This document shows, piece after piece, positions 53,278-64,000 of a stretch of DNA of 64,000 nucleotides (positions are counted from its first letter, which is position 1; each line of letters begins with the position of its first letter). The DNA is taken from NCBI RefSeq assembly GCF_014648815.1, contig NZ_BMRV01000001.1, positions 496,001 to 560,000 of the forward strand, given 5' to 3'. Position numbers and translations under genes: made by a program. A model generated the notes under the pieces. The model was not told the origin of the DNA, ran no database searches, and saw only the letters and a program-made list of their open reading frames with translations. This stretch comes from Streptomyces flaveolus (GTDB lineage: Bacteria > Actinomycetota > Actinomycetes > Streptomycetales > Streptomycetaceae).

Positions 53278-53781
53278 TCAGGTGCGGCCGATGGGGGCGA
53301 GGGTTGCGGATGTCAGTTTCGCCAGGTCGTCGGGGGACAGCTCGACCTCCAGGCCGCGGCGGCCCGCCGACACGCAGATCGTGGCGTGGCCGGACGCCGA
53401 CGCGTCCAGGACCGTCGGGAGCCGCTTGCGCTGGCCGAGAGGCGAGATGCCGCCCCGCACGTAACCCGTGGTGCGCTCCGCCAGGGCCGGGTCGGCCATC
53501 GCCGCCCGCTTGCCGCCGACCGCGGACGCCAGCGCCTTCAGGTCCAGCTGGCCCGCCACCGGGACCACCGCGACCGTCAGCGCGCCGTCGACGTCCGCCA
53601 CCAGCGTCTTGAAGACGCGCTCCGGCGACACCCCCATCGCCTCGGCCGCCTCCTCGCCGTAGGACGGGTGGGCCGGGTCGTGGTCGTAGGCGTGGACCGT
53701 GTACGTCACCCCGGCCGCCGTGAGGGCCACCGTCGCGGGCGTTCCGCCCGACTGCTGCTGCTTCTTCGGCTTCTTCGCCAT
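53278..53781 (-). CDS. ybaK: Cys-tRNA(Pro) deacylase YbaK
   Basis: The 167-residue protein is a YbaK/ProX editing domain. It hydrolyses cysteine wrongly attached to tRNA-Pro. Family parts are YTVHAYDHDPAHPSYGEEAA, PERVFKTLVADVDG (with the conserved Lys), VAVVPVAGQLDLKALASAV, and YVRGGISPLGQRKRLPTVLD. ATG 53781 starts the gene; the LON-domain gene ends 14 bases upstream. The 26-bp array begins right after its stop. Confidence 0.93.
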   Translation of the reverse strand: MAKKPKKQQQSGGTPATVALTAAGVTYTVHAYDHDPAHPSYGEEAAEAMGVSPERVFKTLVADVDGALTVAVVPVAGQLDLKALASAVGGKRAAMADPALAERTTGYVRGGISPLGQRKRLPTVLDASASGHATICVSAGRRGLEVELSPDDLAKLTSATLAPIGRT

Positions 53782-53794
53782 CCGGGCCAGTACC

Positions 53795-54535
53795 TCAGTT
53801 GAAACTCGTCGGGCCGCGCGTCAGGTCGGACGCCGGCAGGGACGGCAGCGTACGGATGATCGCGGTCTCGGTGCGAAGGAGTTTCAGCTCGTCGCGCAGC
53901 CGGGACGCGGTGTCCGGCGCCTGGAGCAGGCGCTGCTTGGTCGGTGTGTCCAGCATCATCGCGGCGGCGACCAGGTAGGAGACCACGCCCGGTTCGTCCG
54001 GCAGGTCCGCGCCGGTCGCCAGCGAGCGCTCGCGGGCTCCCGCCAGCCGCTTCTGGTACTGCCGGAACGACCGCAGCACTCCCTCGGCCAGCGCTCCCGC
54101 CTCGTCTCCGAGGTCCTCGGCCAGCGGTTCGAGTTCGGCTGTCAGGAACGGCCCCGAGGCGTCCACCGACAGCACGCGCACCCGGTTCGTCCCGGTCGCC
54201 AGCACCTCGAAGGTGCCGTCGGCCCGTTCCCGGATGGTCGCGGCGTCCGCGATGCAGGCCACCTTGTGGAAGGACCTGGCCGGGTCGGGGCCGAACCCGG
54301 CCGTGGGGCCGCGCTCGGGCACGGCCGTCGGGTCGGGCATGCCGGGCGCGCTCGGGGCGACCTCGTGGCCGTCGCGGATCGCCACGACCGCGAACCGGCG
54401 TGGTTCTTCCTCGGGGGTCTTCAGCAACTCGCGCATCATGGCGCGATAGCGCTCCTCGAAAATGTTCAGCGGGAGCACCAGCCCCGGGAACAACACCGAG
54501 TTCAGGGGGAAGAGGGGGAGCCGGACGGTGGTCAC
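53795..54535 (-). CDS. stand-alone LON substrate-binding domain protein
   Basis: The 246-residue protein is only the LON N-terminal domain: RLPLFPLNSVLFPGLVLPLN, IFEERYRAMMRELL and HKVACIADAATIRERADG. There is no AAA ATPase or protease part, so it is not a Lon protease. Such proteins are common in actinobacteria; a role in recognising substrates or as an adaptor is inferred. GTG 54535 follows a TAGGCT hexamer by 8 bases, so the mRNA is probably leaderless. It lies just upstream of ybaK, 14 bases apart, likely co-transcribed. Confidence 0.9.
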   Translation of the reverse strand: MTTVRLPLFPLNSVLFPGLVLPLNIFEERYRAMMRELLKTPEEEPRRFAVVAIRDGHEVAPSAPGMPDPTAVPERGPTAGFGPDPARSFHKVACIADAATIRERADGTFEVLATGTNRVRVLSVDASGPFLTAELEPLAEDLGDEAGALAEGVLRSFRQYQKRLAGARERSLATGADLPDEPGVVSYLVAAAMMLDTPTKQRLLQAPDTASRLRDELKLLRTETAIIRTLPSLPASDLTRGPTSFN

Positions 54536-54543
54536 GACGCAGA

Positions 54544-54549
54544 AGCCTA
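54544..54549 (-). promoter_or_regulatory. -10 hexamer TAGGCT of the LON-domain gene (leaderless type)
   Basis: TAGGCT on the minus strand, 8 bases before the GTG at 54535. Confidence 0.45.
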
Positions 54550-54608
54550 ATGGTCGCCGGGGCGGGCGCGACCGCCGTGCCCACTTCGTGGATGGCGCGA
54601 ACCCGCCG

Positions 54609-55580
54609 TCAGCCCCGTGGTCGCACCGCCGCAAAGACGTTCCCGCGCACCTGGAGGAACCGGCCGAGCGGGTCGTCCGCGTCCCGGTCCCACGGGAAGG
54701 ACGTGACGTACGGGCCGGTCAGCCGCAGTTGCTCCGCCGCGTCCCGCGGACGCTCCAGGCGGACCAGGACGTACGTCAGCAGGTTGCGCAGCTCGGCCGG
54801 CCAGGGGTCCGCGGCCGGGTACGCGGCCGACAGGGCGATCGCGCGGTCGGCCGCCGCGTCCAGCCGGGCCCGGTCCACGCCGGGCACGGGGCCCCGGCCC
54901 GACACCTGGCCGCCGGCGCGGGTCAGGCAGGCGAACACCGCCCGCATCGGCAGTGCGCGTACGAGCGCGTCCTCGGGGGCGTCCTGCGCGGCCGTCTCGG
55001 CGAAGTCGAGGCACTCGCGGTGCGCGCGGGGAGAGGCGGCCGAGAGGTACTCCAGGGCGGCGACATGGCAGCCGTAGTGGTGCGGGGAGCGGCGGACAGC
55101 CTGCTCCCACAGTCGCTCGAACTCGGCGTGTCCCGCGTGCGCGCCCCGCGCGGTGTCCAGCGCGACGCGCCACGGCACCGGGTCGGGTCCGCCGGCCTCG
55201 GTGGCGGCCGTGACCGCCGGGCCCACCTCGCGCAGGAGTTCGGCGCGGGCCGGTGAGTCCCAGCAGCGGTCGACGGCCAGCCGGGCCCGGACCAGCAGGG
55301 CGCCGGGGTCGTCCGGGGCGGTGGCGTGCCAGTGCTCAAGCCATTCGGAGCGGGAGCGGGCGAAGGCGGCCAGGCGGGTGGCGTAGCGGTCGCGGTGCTC
55401 CCACTCGGCGTTCTCCCGGGTGCCGGCGAGCAGGGCGGCCGCGGGGGCGTACTCGCCGTGGGCCGCGGCGACCAGGGCGGGGGCGAGGCGGTCGTCGGGG
55501 GCGTCGAGGAGCACGTCGGCCTCGTCGTCGGCGGTCGGTGCGGCGGCGGGCCGCGACGTACGGAGGAACGCGCGCAGCAT
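54609..55580 (-). CDS. TPR-like helical protein of unknown function
   Basis: The 323-residue protein is helical and soluble, with repeated helix pairs that look like tetratricopeptide units: LAPALVAAAHGEYAPAAALL, PGALLVRARLAVDRCWDSPA, FERLWEQAVRRSPHHYGCHV and ALEYLSAASPRAHRECLDFA. The C-terminus has LRNLLTYVLVRLERPRDAAE and GRFLQVRGNVFAAV. No enzyme motif is seen. It starts with ATG at 55580, with a GTG at 55592 as alternative. Protein binding is the most that can be inferred. Confidence 0.7.
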   Translation of the reverse strand: MLRAFLRTSRPAAAPTADDEADVLLDAPDDRLAPALVAAAHGEYAPAAALLAGTRENAEWEHRDRYATRLAAFARSRSEWLEHWHATAPDDPGALLVRARLAVDRCWDSPARAELLREVGPAVTAATEAGGPDPVPWRVALDTARGAHAGHAEFERLWEQAVRRSPHHYGCHVAALEYLSAASPRAHRECLDFAETAAQDAPEDALVRALPMRAVFACLTRAGGQVSGRGPVPGVDRARLDAAADRAIALSAAYPAADPWPAELRNLLTYVLVRLERPRDAAEQLRLTGPYVTSFPWDRDADDPLGRFLQVRGNVFAAVRPRG

Positions 55581-55730
55581 GGCCAGTACGACGGCCGACG
55601 GTGCGGGATGGTTGTGCGCTGGGTGGCCTCGGCTTCGCCTTCGGCCTGCGTGTTCCCCCGGCACCACCCGTGCGGACCGTCGGCGGGTGCGGGTGGCCCC
55701 GTGGGGCGACCTCGCCGTCGGCGGCTGCCG

Positions 55731-55919
55731 GCCGGCGGCCGGGGGTGGGGCGGGGTCGATGCGCCCTGCGTGCCGCGCTGCCCTGCACGCCCGCGTCGCC
55801 CCCGGGTGACCATTCCGGACGGCGGTGGGGCAGACGGCCGGTCGGCGGCCGGGAGTGGGGCGGGGTCGGTGCGCTCGGCGCCGTCTGCGCCTTGCGTGCC
55901 GCGCTGCCCCGCACGCCCG
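55731..55919. repeat. imperfect direct repeat in the 55581-56002 gap
   Basis: Copy A (55731-55793) and copy B (55841-55919) share GGCGGCCGGG, GTGGGGCGGGGTCG, TGCGTGCCGCGCTGCCC and GCACGCCCG. Copy B has about 16 extra bases in the middle. Period about 110. The 422-base gap shows no credible gene. Confidence 0.75.
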
Positions 55920-56002
55920 GCGGCTCCCGCACGTCCCGCACGTCCTGCGCGCCCGCCCCCGCCCTCGCCCCCGGTGGCCGTGCCGGGCGGCGTCCGCCCG
56001 CG

Positions 56003-57580
56003 TCAGTTGCGGCGCAACAGTCTCGTCGCGCCCGCCGCGACCGTCGTGGCGAGGATCCAGCCGAGCAGGATCATCACCGCCGCCAGCCACTGCCAGGCGC
56101 CGCGCAGCTGCCAGAAGCCCACCTGGCCCAGGTCGATGACCGGCAGCAGCAGGTCGAGGGCGAACAGGGCCGGGTTCCAGTCCGGGTGCTCGCCGCTCTT
56201 GAGCGGCGGATGGTCGGTGCGCGAGAAGGCGAACGAGCCCGCCGCCCACAGCACCGCCATCCACACCGCGGCCCGCCCCGGCCGGTAGCCGTAGGCGACC
56301 GTCCAGTCCTGCGCGTACCCCACCAGCTTCGCGGCGAGCGGCAGGCTCTCACGGCGCCGCCGGTGCTTGGCGAGCAGCACCTCACGGGCGTCCTCGTCCT
56401 CGCCGCAGGCCCGCAGCACGGCGGCGAGGCGCTCGTACGGCTCCGGGTGGTACTCGGCGGTCGCGGCACCCACCCACCGCAGCCGCTTCGCCAGCGGGAA
56501 CGGCCCCCGCGGCACCAGGTTCTCGTAGCAGAAGCCGCCCATCTGCAGCCGGCCCGGGCCCGGCCAGCTGTCCGCCCGGTCCATCAGGTTGACCACCCGC
56601 GCCCCCGACAGCACCACCCGCCCCTGCGCCGGCCGCTCGCCCAGGAACCGCAGCTCGGGCGTCTGCACCCGGCGCAGCGACAGCTCCTGGTCGTCGGTGA
56701 AGGTGAACCTGGCGTGCTCGAAGTCGACGGCGTCCCCGAACCGTCCGTCGTCCAGGCGCACCCCGCCCTCGCACTCGAACCGCTGGATACGCGTCCCCTG
56801 CGCCGGAGTGGTGCCCCGCAGCATCGGGCTGCCCAGGCCCGCCGGCGTCAGGTACAGGGTGCGCTCCACCGCCAGCCGGGGGGCGTTCAGCGCATGCCGC
56901 GTGTACGGGTTGAGCAGCCGGGCGCCGCGCAGGCTCAGGGAGACCCCGACCTGGGCGCTGCGCAGGCTCACCTCGCCGTACGACTCCAGCATCTCGGCCT
57001 GCAGGTCCTGGCCGACGGTCAGGCCGTCCGCGGCGATGGAACGGCCGCTGCGGTCCCGGTGCACGACCGCCTGGCTGAGCAGCAGGTCGGTGCCTATCTG
57101 GGCGTCGGTGAGCCGGATCCCGCCCGGGATCCGGCAGCGCGGCAGGTGCAGATCGCCCTCGGTGTGCAGCCGGGCCGCCTCCAGCCGCGGCACCGAGCAG
57201 TCCACCAGCCGCAGGGTCGTGAAGCGGGTCTCCGGCAGCAGCACCTCCCGCTCGAAGCGGCAGCCCCGCAGCTCGACGTACGGCACCACCGTGCCGCCCG
57301 CCAGATCCATCGTGTCGCTGATCTGCACGCCCACGAGCTGCAGCGAGGACACGCGGCCCGCGAGCGCGGGCGGGCCGTCGAGCAGCAGCCAGCACACGAT
57401 GCGGGCCCGCACGGTCCGCTCGGGCCCCCACGGCTGCGCGCCGTGCGGATCGTCGACGAGCGCGTCCCCGCTGCTCAGGTCGTACACGCTGCCGTTGCGG
57501 AAGGCCTGCCACATGCCCGCCTCCGCGGCGGTCAGGTCGTCCGGCAGCTCTCCGTCACGGCGGCCGTCCCCCTCGGTCAC
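56003..57580 (-). CDS. beta-helix repeat protein with C-terminal membrane helices
   Basis: The 525-residue protein has an N-terminal helical cap ([20 protein letters not shown]) and then about 300 residues of short repeating units such as [53 protein letters not shown] and [11 protein letters not shown]. These suggest a right-handed beta-helix related to pentapeptide-repeat folds. The last 150 residues have two or three membrane helices ([35 protein letters not shown]) with [13 protein letters not shown] between. Streptomyces relatives are sometimes labelled membrane-associated oxidoreductase, but no redox motif is visible. GTG 57580 follows GGAGGGGGTGAAG. Confidence 0.75.
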   Translation of the reverse strand: MTEGDGRRDGELPDDLTAAEAGMWQAFRNGSVYDLSSGDALVDDPHGAQPWGPERTVRARIVCWLLLDGPPALAGRVSSLQLVGVQISDTMDLAGGTVVPYVELRGCRFEREVLLPETRFTTLRLVDCSVPRLEAARLHTEGDLHLPRCRIPGGIRLTDAQIGTDLLLSQAVVHRDRSGRSIAADGLTVGQDLQAEMLESYGEVSLRSAQVGVSLSLRGARLLNPYTRHALNAPRLAVERTLYLTPAGLGSPMLRGTTPAQGTRIQRFECEGGVRLDDGRFGDAVDFEHARFTFTDDQELSLRRVQTPELRFLGERPAQGRVVLSGARVVNLMDRADSWPGPGRLQMGGFCYENLVPRGPFPLAKRLRWVGAATAEYHPEPYERLAAVLRACGEDEDAREVLLAKHRRRRESLPLAAKLVGYAQDWTVAYGYRPGRAAVWMAVLWAAGSFAFSRTDHPPLKSGEHPDWNPALFALDLLLPVIDLGQVGFWQLRGAWQWLAAVMILLGWILATTVAAGATRLLRRN

Positions 57581-57722
57581 GGCGCTTCACCCCCTCCCCG
57601 GCTACTCGCGAGTCACACACGCTTCGTACAACCGTTCATGCCCGCTGGGTGATGCCCCGAACACTGAACGTGAGGGTGATTCGCCGGGCTCCGCGGCCGG
57701 GCGTGACGAGCGGTCGCGTTCT

Positions 57723-57739
57723 GTATCAGCCATTGATAC
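57723..57739. promoter_or_regulatory. GTATCA-N5-TGATAC palindrome upstream of hisD
   Basis: GTATCA (57723-57728) and TGATAC (57734-57739) are perfect complements around GCCAT. The A/T-rich element ends 28 bases before the likely hisD -10, a good position for an operator. Confidence 0.5.
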
Positions 57740-57767
57740 GCGCGAACGGTCTCCGACGCGGGTCTGA

Positions 57768-60804
<3,037 letters not shown>

Positions 60805-60808
<4 letters not shown>

Positions 60809-60969
60809 ACGGCTCCTCGACCGCGCTGATCTTCGTCGGCCTGATCCTCGTCGGCGGCATCATCTCCTTCATCAAGCAGAAGATGCCCACGCAGCTCATC
60901 GTCCTGCTGTCCGTCGGCGCCGCGATGTGTCTCGTCGCGGGTGTCATGAGGCTGGAGGTGTGGAATTGA
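60805..60969 (+). CDS. 54-residue membrane protein inside the his operon
   Basis: This small protein has two hydrophobic segments, [19 protein letters not shown] (residues 4-22) and [20 protein letters not shown] (residues 30-49), with a KQKMPTQ turn between. The GTG at 60805 overlaps the hisB stop (GTGA) and its own stop overlaps the hisH TTG (TTGA). So it is translated within the operon and couples hisB to hisH. Small membrane proteins at this position are known in other streptomycetes (memory), with no assigned role. It might just pass ribosomes along, or tether the HisH/HisF enzyme; both are inference. Confidence 0.85.
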
Positions 60970-61610
60970 CCGCTCCCGCCAAGCGGGTCGTCGTCTTCGA
61001 CTACGGCTTCGGCAACATCCGCTCCGCCGAGCGTGCCCTCGCGCGCGCGGGAGCCGATGTCGAGATCACCCGTGACTACGACAAGGCCATGAACGCCGAC
61101 GGGCTGCTCGTCCCCGGCGTCGGCGCCTTCGCCGCCTGCATGGACGGCCTGAAGGCCGCGCGCGGCGACTGGGTCGTCGAACGCCGGCTGGCGGGCGGAC
61201 GCCCCGTGATGGGCATCTGCGTCGGCATGCAGATCCTCTTCGCGCGGGGCATCGAGCACGGCGTCGAGGCCGAGGGCCTGGACGAGTGGCCCGGCACGGT
61301 CGGCCCCCTCCAGGCCGACGTCGTGCCCCACATGGGCTGGAACACGGTCGAGGCACCGGCCGACTCCCAGCTCTTCGCCGGCCTGGACGCGGACGCCCGC
61401 TTCTACTTCGTGCACTCCTACGCCGTCCACGACTGGTCGCTGGAAACGCACAACCCGCTGATCGCCGCCCCCAAGGTCACCTGGTCCACGCACGGCGAGC
61501 CCTTCGTGGCGGCCGTGGAGAACGGCGCCCTGTGGGCCACCCAGTTCCACCCCGAGAAGTCCGGCGACGCCGGAGCCCAGCTCCTCACCAACTGGATCGA
61601 GACCCTGTAG
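60966..61610 (+). CDS. hisH: imidazole glycerol phosphate synthase glutaminase subunit HisH
   Basis: HisH hydrolyses glutamine and hands ammonia to HisF. The 214-residue class I glutamine amidotransferase shows [32 protein letters not shown] (nucleophile Cys85), [15 protein letters not shown] and TQFHPEKSG. The rare TTG at 60966 is chosen because GGAGGT lies 6 bases upstream and the TTGA overlaps the preceding stop. A GTG at 60960 would start too close to the same site. Confidence 0.95.
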   Translation: MTAPAKRVVVFDYGFGNIRSAERALARAGADVEITRDYDKAMNADGLLVPGVGAFAACMDGLKAARGDWVVERRLAGGRPVMGICVGMQILFARGIEHGVEAEGLDEWPGTVGPLQADVVPHMGWNTVEAPADSQLFAGLDADARFYFVHSYAVHDWSLETHNPLIAAPKVTWSTHGEPFVAAVENGALWATQFHPEKSGDAGAQLLTNWIETL

Positions 61611-61612
61611 AG

Positions 61613-62338
61613 ATGAGCAAGCTCGAACTCCTCCCCGCCGTCGACGTCCGCGACGGCCAGGCCGTCCGCCTCGTGCACGGGGAGTCCGGCACCGAGACCT
61701 CCTACGGCTCCCCGCTGGAGGCCGCCCTCGCGTGGCAGCGCTCCGGCGCCGAGTGGCTGCACCTGGTCGACCTGGACGCCGCGTTCGGTACCGGGAACAA
61801 CCGCGAGCTGATCGCCGAGGTCGCCAAGGCCATGGACATCAAGGTCGAGCTGTCCGGCGGCATCCGCGACGACGCCACGCTCGCCGCCGCCCTCGCCACC
61901 GGCTGCACCCGCGTCAACCTGGGCACGGCCGCCCTGGAGACCCCCGAGTGGGTCGCCAAGGTCATCGCCGAGCACGGCGACAAGATCGCGGTCGGCCTGG
62001 ACGTACGCGGCACGACGCTGCGCGGCCGGGGCTGGACCCGCGACGGCGGCGACCTCTACGAGACGCTGGACCGCCTGAACAAGGAGGGCTGCGCCCGGTA
62101 CGTCGTCACCGACATCGCCAAGGACGGCACCCTCCAGGGCCCCAACCTGGAGCTCCTGAAGAACGTGTGCGCGGCCACCGACCGCCCGGTCGTGGCGTCC
62201 GGCGGCGTGTCCTCCCTGGACGACCTGCGCGCGATCGCCGGTCTCGTCCCGGCCGGTGTCGAGGGCGCCATCGTCGGGAAAGCCCTGTACGCGAAGGCGT
62301 TCACTCTGGAAGAGGCCTTGGAGGCTGTGTCGCCATGA
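61613..62338 (+). CDS. priA: bifunctional phosphoribosyl isomerase PriA (HisA/TrpF)
   Basis: This 241-residue (beta-alpha)8 barrel is HisA-like: [19 protein letters not shown] (Asp11), [64 protein letters not shown] and [14 protein letters not shown]. Streptomyces lack trpF, and PriA does both the histidine and the tryptophan isomerisation; the [12 protein letters not shown] loop is as in known PriA. The ATG at 61613 follows the hisH stop by two bases. Confidence 0.94.
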   Translation: MSKLELLPAVDVRDGQAVRLVHGESGTETSYGSPLEAALAWQRSGAEWLHLVDLDAAFGTGNNRELIAEVAKAMDIKVELSGGIRDDATLAAALATGCTRVNLGTAALETPEWVAKVIAEHGDKIAVGLDVRGTTLRGRGWTRDGGDLYETLDRLNKEGCARYVVTDIAKDGTLQGPNLELLKNVCAATDRPVVASGGVSSLDDLRAIAGLVPAGVEGAIVGKALYAKAFTLEEALEAVSP

Positions 62339-62739
62339 CATCCGAAGCCGTACGGCGCGTGCAGAGCGGAAGTCCCTGGGAAGAGTCCTTCGGTTTCGCA
62401 CGGGCCGTCGCGGCGGGTGACCGTGTCATCGTGGCGGGCACGACCGCGTTCAAGGGCGACGTGCTGTACGGCGACGGCGACCCGTACGAACAGACCAAGG
62501 TGGCCTTCACCACCGCGGTCGAGGCGATCGGCGAGTTCGGTCTCGCCATCGAGTCCGTGATCCGCACCCGTGTGTACCTGGCACATTCACGCGACGTGGA
62601 CGCGGCGGGCCGGGCCCACAAGGAGCTGTTCGACTCCGTGCGCCCGGCCACGACCCTGCTGGTCGTGGAGGGATTCATCGACTCGCGGGTCCTGGTCACA
62701 GTCGAAGTGGAAGCGTATAGAGGAGCCGTGGATTCATGA
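62335..62739 (+). CDS. RidA-family protein inside the his operon
   Basis: The 134-residue protein is a YjgF/RidA-type chorismate-mutase-like fold: [57 protein letters not shown], and [20 protein letters not shown]. The conserved Arg of RidA enamine deaminases is plausibly in VIRTRVYL or [10 protein letters not shown]. It overlaps priA (ATGA) and hisF (ATGA). RidA proteins remove reactive enamine/imine intermediates; why one sits between priA and hisF is not known. Confidence 0.9.
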   Translation: MTSEAVRRVQSGSPWEESFGFARAVAAGDRVIVAGTTAFKGDVLYGDGDPYEQTKVAFTTAVEAIGEFGLAIESVIRTRVYLAHSRDVDAAGRAHKELFDSVRPATTLLVVEGFIDSRVLVTVEVEAYRGAVDS

Positions 62740-63491
62740 CCCTGGCGGTCCGAGTCATCCCCTGCCTGGACGTGGACAACGGCCGGGTCGTCAAGGGCGT
62801 CAACTTCCAGAACCTGCGCGACGCGGGCGACCCCGTCGAGATGGCCAAGGTGTACGACGCCGAAGGCGCCGACGAGCTGACGTTCCTGGACATCACCGCC
62901 TCGTCGGGCAACCGCGAGACGACCTACGACGTGGTGCGCCGCACCGCCGAGCAGGTGTTCATCCCGCTGACCGTCGGTGGCGGCGTGCGCACCGCCGAGG
63001 ACGTCGACAAGCTGCTGCGGGCCGGCGCGGACAAGGTGGGCGTCAACACCGCCGCCATCGCCCGCCCCGACCTGATCCGCGAGATCGCCGAGCGCTTCGG
63101 CCGCCAGGTCCTCGTGCTGTCGGTCGACGCCCGCCGCACCGAGGCCGGCACCTTCGAGGTGACCACCCACGGCGGCCGGCGCGGCACCGGCATCGACGCG
63201 GTCGAGTGGGCGCACCGGGCCGCCGAGCTGGGCGCGGGGGAGATCCTGCTCAACTCGATGGACGCGGACGGCACGAAGGACGGCTACGACCTGGAGATGA
63301 TCGCGGCCGTCCGCAAGCACGTCTCGGTCCCGGTGATCGCCTCCGGCGGCGCGGGCCGCCTCGCCGACTTCCCGCCGGCCGTCGCGGCGGGCGCGGACGC
63401 GGTCCTCGCGGCGTCCGTGTTCCACTTCGGTGATCTGCGCATCGGTCAGGTGAAGGACGCCCTGCGGGAGGCGGGTCACCCCGTCCGGTAG
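62736..63491 (+). CDS. hisF: imidazole glycerol phosphate synthase cyclase subunit HisF
   Basis: HisF closes the imidazole ring using ammonia from HisH, giving IGP and AICAR. The 251-residue (beta-alpha)8 barrel shows [18 protein letters not shown] (Asp12), [34 protein letters not shown]-type strand 5, [19 protein letters not shown] and [13 protein letters not shown]. It overlaps the RidA-like gene and ends the operon; the terminator follows at 63505-63531. Confidence 0.97.
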   Translation: MTLAVRVIPCLDVDNGRVVKGVNFQNLRDAGDPVEMAKVYDAEGADELTFLDITASSGNRETTYDVVRRTAEQVFIPLTVGGGVRTAEDVDKLLRAGADKVGVNTAAIARPDLIREIAERFGRQVLVLSVDARRTEAGTFEVTTHGGRRGTGIDAVEWAHRAAELGAGEILLNSMDADGTKDGYDLEMIAAVRKHVSVPVIASGGAGRLADFPPAVAAGADAVLAASVFHFGDLRIGQVKDALREAGHPVR

Positions 63492-63504
63492 CACCCCGCA
63501 CGAC

Positions 63505-63531
63505 AGCCCCGGCCGCCGGACGGCCGGGGCT
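63505..63531 (+). terminator. his operon terminator
   Basis: An 11-bp stem, AGCCCCGGCCG and its complement, loop CCGGA, followed by TTTCCC. Confidence 0.85.
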
Positions 63532-63575
63532 TTCCCGTTCCGTGTCCGAGGGGCCCCTCTGGAGGACCACCGCCC

Positions 63576-64000
63576 GTGCCGAACGCACTCATACCGCGGG
63601 CCGCCGCCACCCCCGTCCCGGCCCACCGCGACGCCAACGTCCTGCGCTGGGCCGCCGCCTACACCGCCTCCATGCTCGGCGACACCGTCTTCTTCCTGGC
63701 GCTGTCCTGGGCCGCCGTGCAGAACGGCACCCCCGCCCAGGCCGGCCTCGTCACCGCCGTGAGCGCGGTGCCCCGGGCGCTGCTCATGCTCGGTGGCGGC
63801 GTGATCGCCGACCGGCTGGGCCCGCGCCGGGTCGTCATCGGCAGCGACGCCGTACGGTGCGTCACGGTCCTGGCGGTCGCCGCCGTGCTCTTCGCGACCG
63901 ACCCCGGGCTGTGGCTGCTGGTGCTGCTCGCCGTCGTCTTCGGGACCGTCGACGCCGTGTTCCTGCCGGCCGTCGGAGCGCTGCCCGCCCGTATCACCGC
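63576..64000 (+). CDS. MFS transporter (3' end outside window)
   Basis: About 141 residues are visible. GTG 63576 follows GGAGGA. The protein starts with a short hydrophilic stretch and then helices AAAYTASMLGDTVFFLALSW, AGLVTAVSAVPRALLMLGGG and VTVLAVAAVLFAT, with the loop 2-3 motif GGVIADRLGPRRVVIGSDAV, which is MFS motif A. It lies 85 bases after the his operon. The substrate is not known from this fragment. Confidence 0.88.
   Translation, partial: MPNALIPRAAATPVPAHRDANVLRWAAAYTASMLGDTVFFLALSWAAVQNGTPAQAGLVTAVSAVPRALLMLGGGVIADRLGPRRVVIGSDAVRCVTVLAVAAVLFATDPGLWLLVLLAVVFGTVDAVFLPAVGALPARIT

Overview
The window is a contiguous piece of a Streptomyces-type chromosome. The base composition is very GC-rich, GTG and TTG starts are common, and many genes overlap by ATGA, GTGA or TTGA. 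The gene order rsmH-ftsL-ftsI-murE-murF-mraY-murD-ftsW-murG-ftsQ-ftsZ-pgeF-yggS-sepF-sepG-divIVA-ileS is the actinobacterial division and cell wall (dcw) cluster. SepG (YlmG), a Gln/Pro/Met/Gly-rich DivIVA, a bifunctional-type PriA in the histidine operon, and a BldD-like box over the ftsZ promoter all point to Streptomyces. No rRNA, tRNA, CRISPR array, insertion sequence, prophage or attachment site was seen; this looks like conserved core chromosome.

Layout. 1-4100: a partial FAD oxidoreductase and a TetR regulator on the minus strand, then a HEPN-domain gene, a methyltransferase and a DUF3040 membrane protein on the plus strand. 4187-9079: a minus-strand MoxR ATPase / DUF58 / TgpA-like transglutaminase operon. 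9353-9901: beta-carbonic anhydrase. 10076-28217: the dcw cluster, from a sigma-70-like promoter before rsmH to a strong terminator after divIVA. 28343-31836: ileS on the minus strand behind a full-length T-box leader. 32144-36679: a DksA-like zinc-finger protein with a histone-H1-like tail, lspA, an rluD-type pseudouridine synthase, a GNAT and a Na+/H+ antiporter. 36707-44584: MscS channel, a hydrolase, a secreted M43 protease, a Tat-exported PhoD phosphatase, a DsbA-like protein, a membrane protein and a DUF2252 protein. 44820-48359: dnaE. 48443-57580: a 54-residue basic protein, an NYN-domain protein, an ABC exporter pair, membrane proteins, ybaK, a stand-alone LON domain and two poorly known genes. 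57781-63491: hisDCB, a small membrane protein, hisH, priA, a RidA-like gene and hisF as one tightly overlapping operon. 63576 to the end: a partial MFS transporter.

How the genes work together. The dcw genes make the lipid II precursor (MurE, MurF, MraY, MurD, MurG), polymerise and cross-link it at the septum (FtsW, FtsI), and position and time the Z-ring (FtsZ, FtsQ, FtsL, SepF, SepG), with DivIVA driving tip growth. The 287-base ftsZ leader holds promoter-like sequences, a BldD-like operator and GACAC motifs of the WhiA type, consistent with developmental control of sporulation septation. The histidine operon carries every late step plus the dual HisA/TrpF enzyme PriA.

The most interesting signals are: (1) a near-perfect RecA-NDp/PafBC-type DNA-damage promoter in front of a HEPN gene that keeps the Rx4H ribonuclease motif, with a weaker relative in front of dnaE; (2) an isoleucyl-tRNA synthetase whose HxGH signature has become GAHH, behind a T-box that appears to act on translation; (3) a degenerate tandem array of about 26-bp units filling the 452-base gap before ybaK; (4) a five-fold GGGGC tract between two terminators; (5) at least nine genes with a -10 hexamer only 6-8 bases from the start codon, implying leaderless mRNAs; (6) small overlooked genes at 48443-48607 and 60805-60969.
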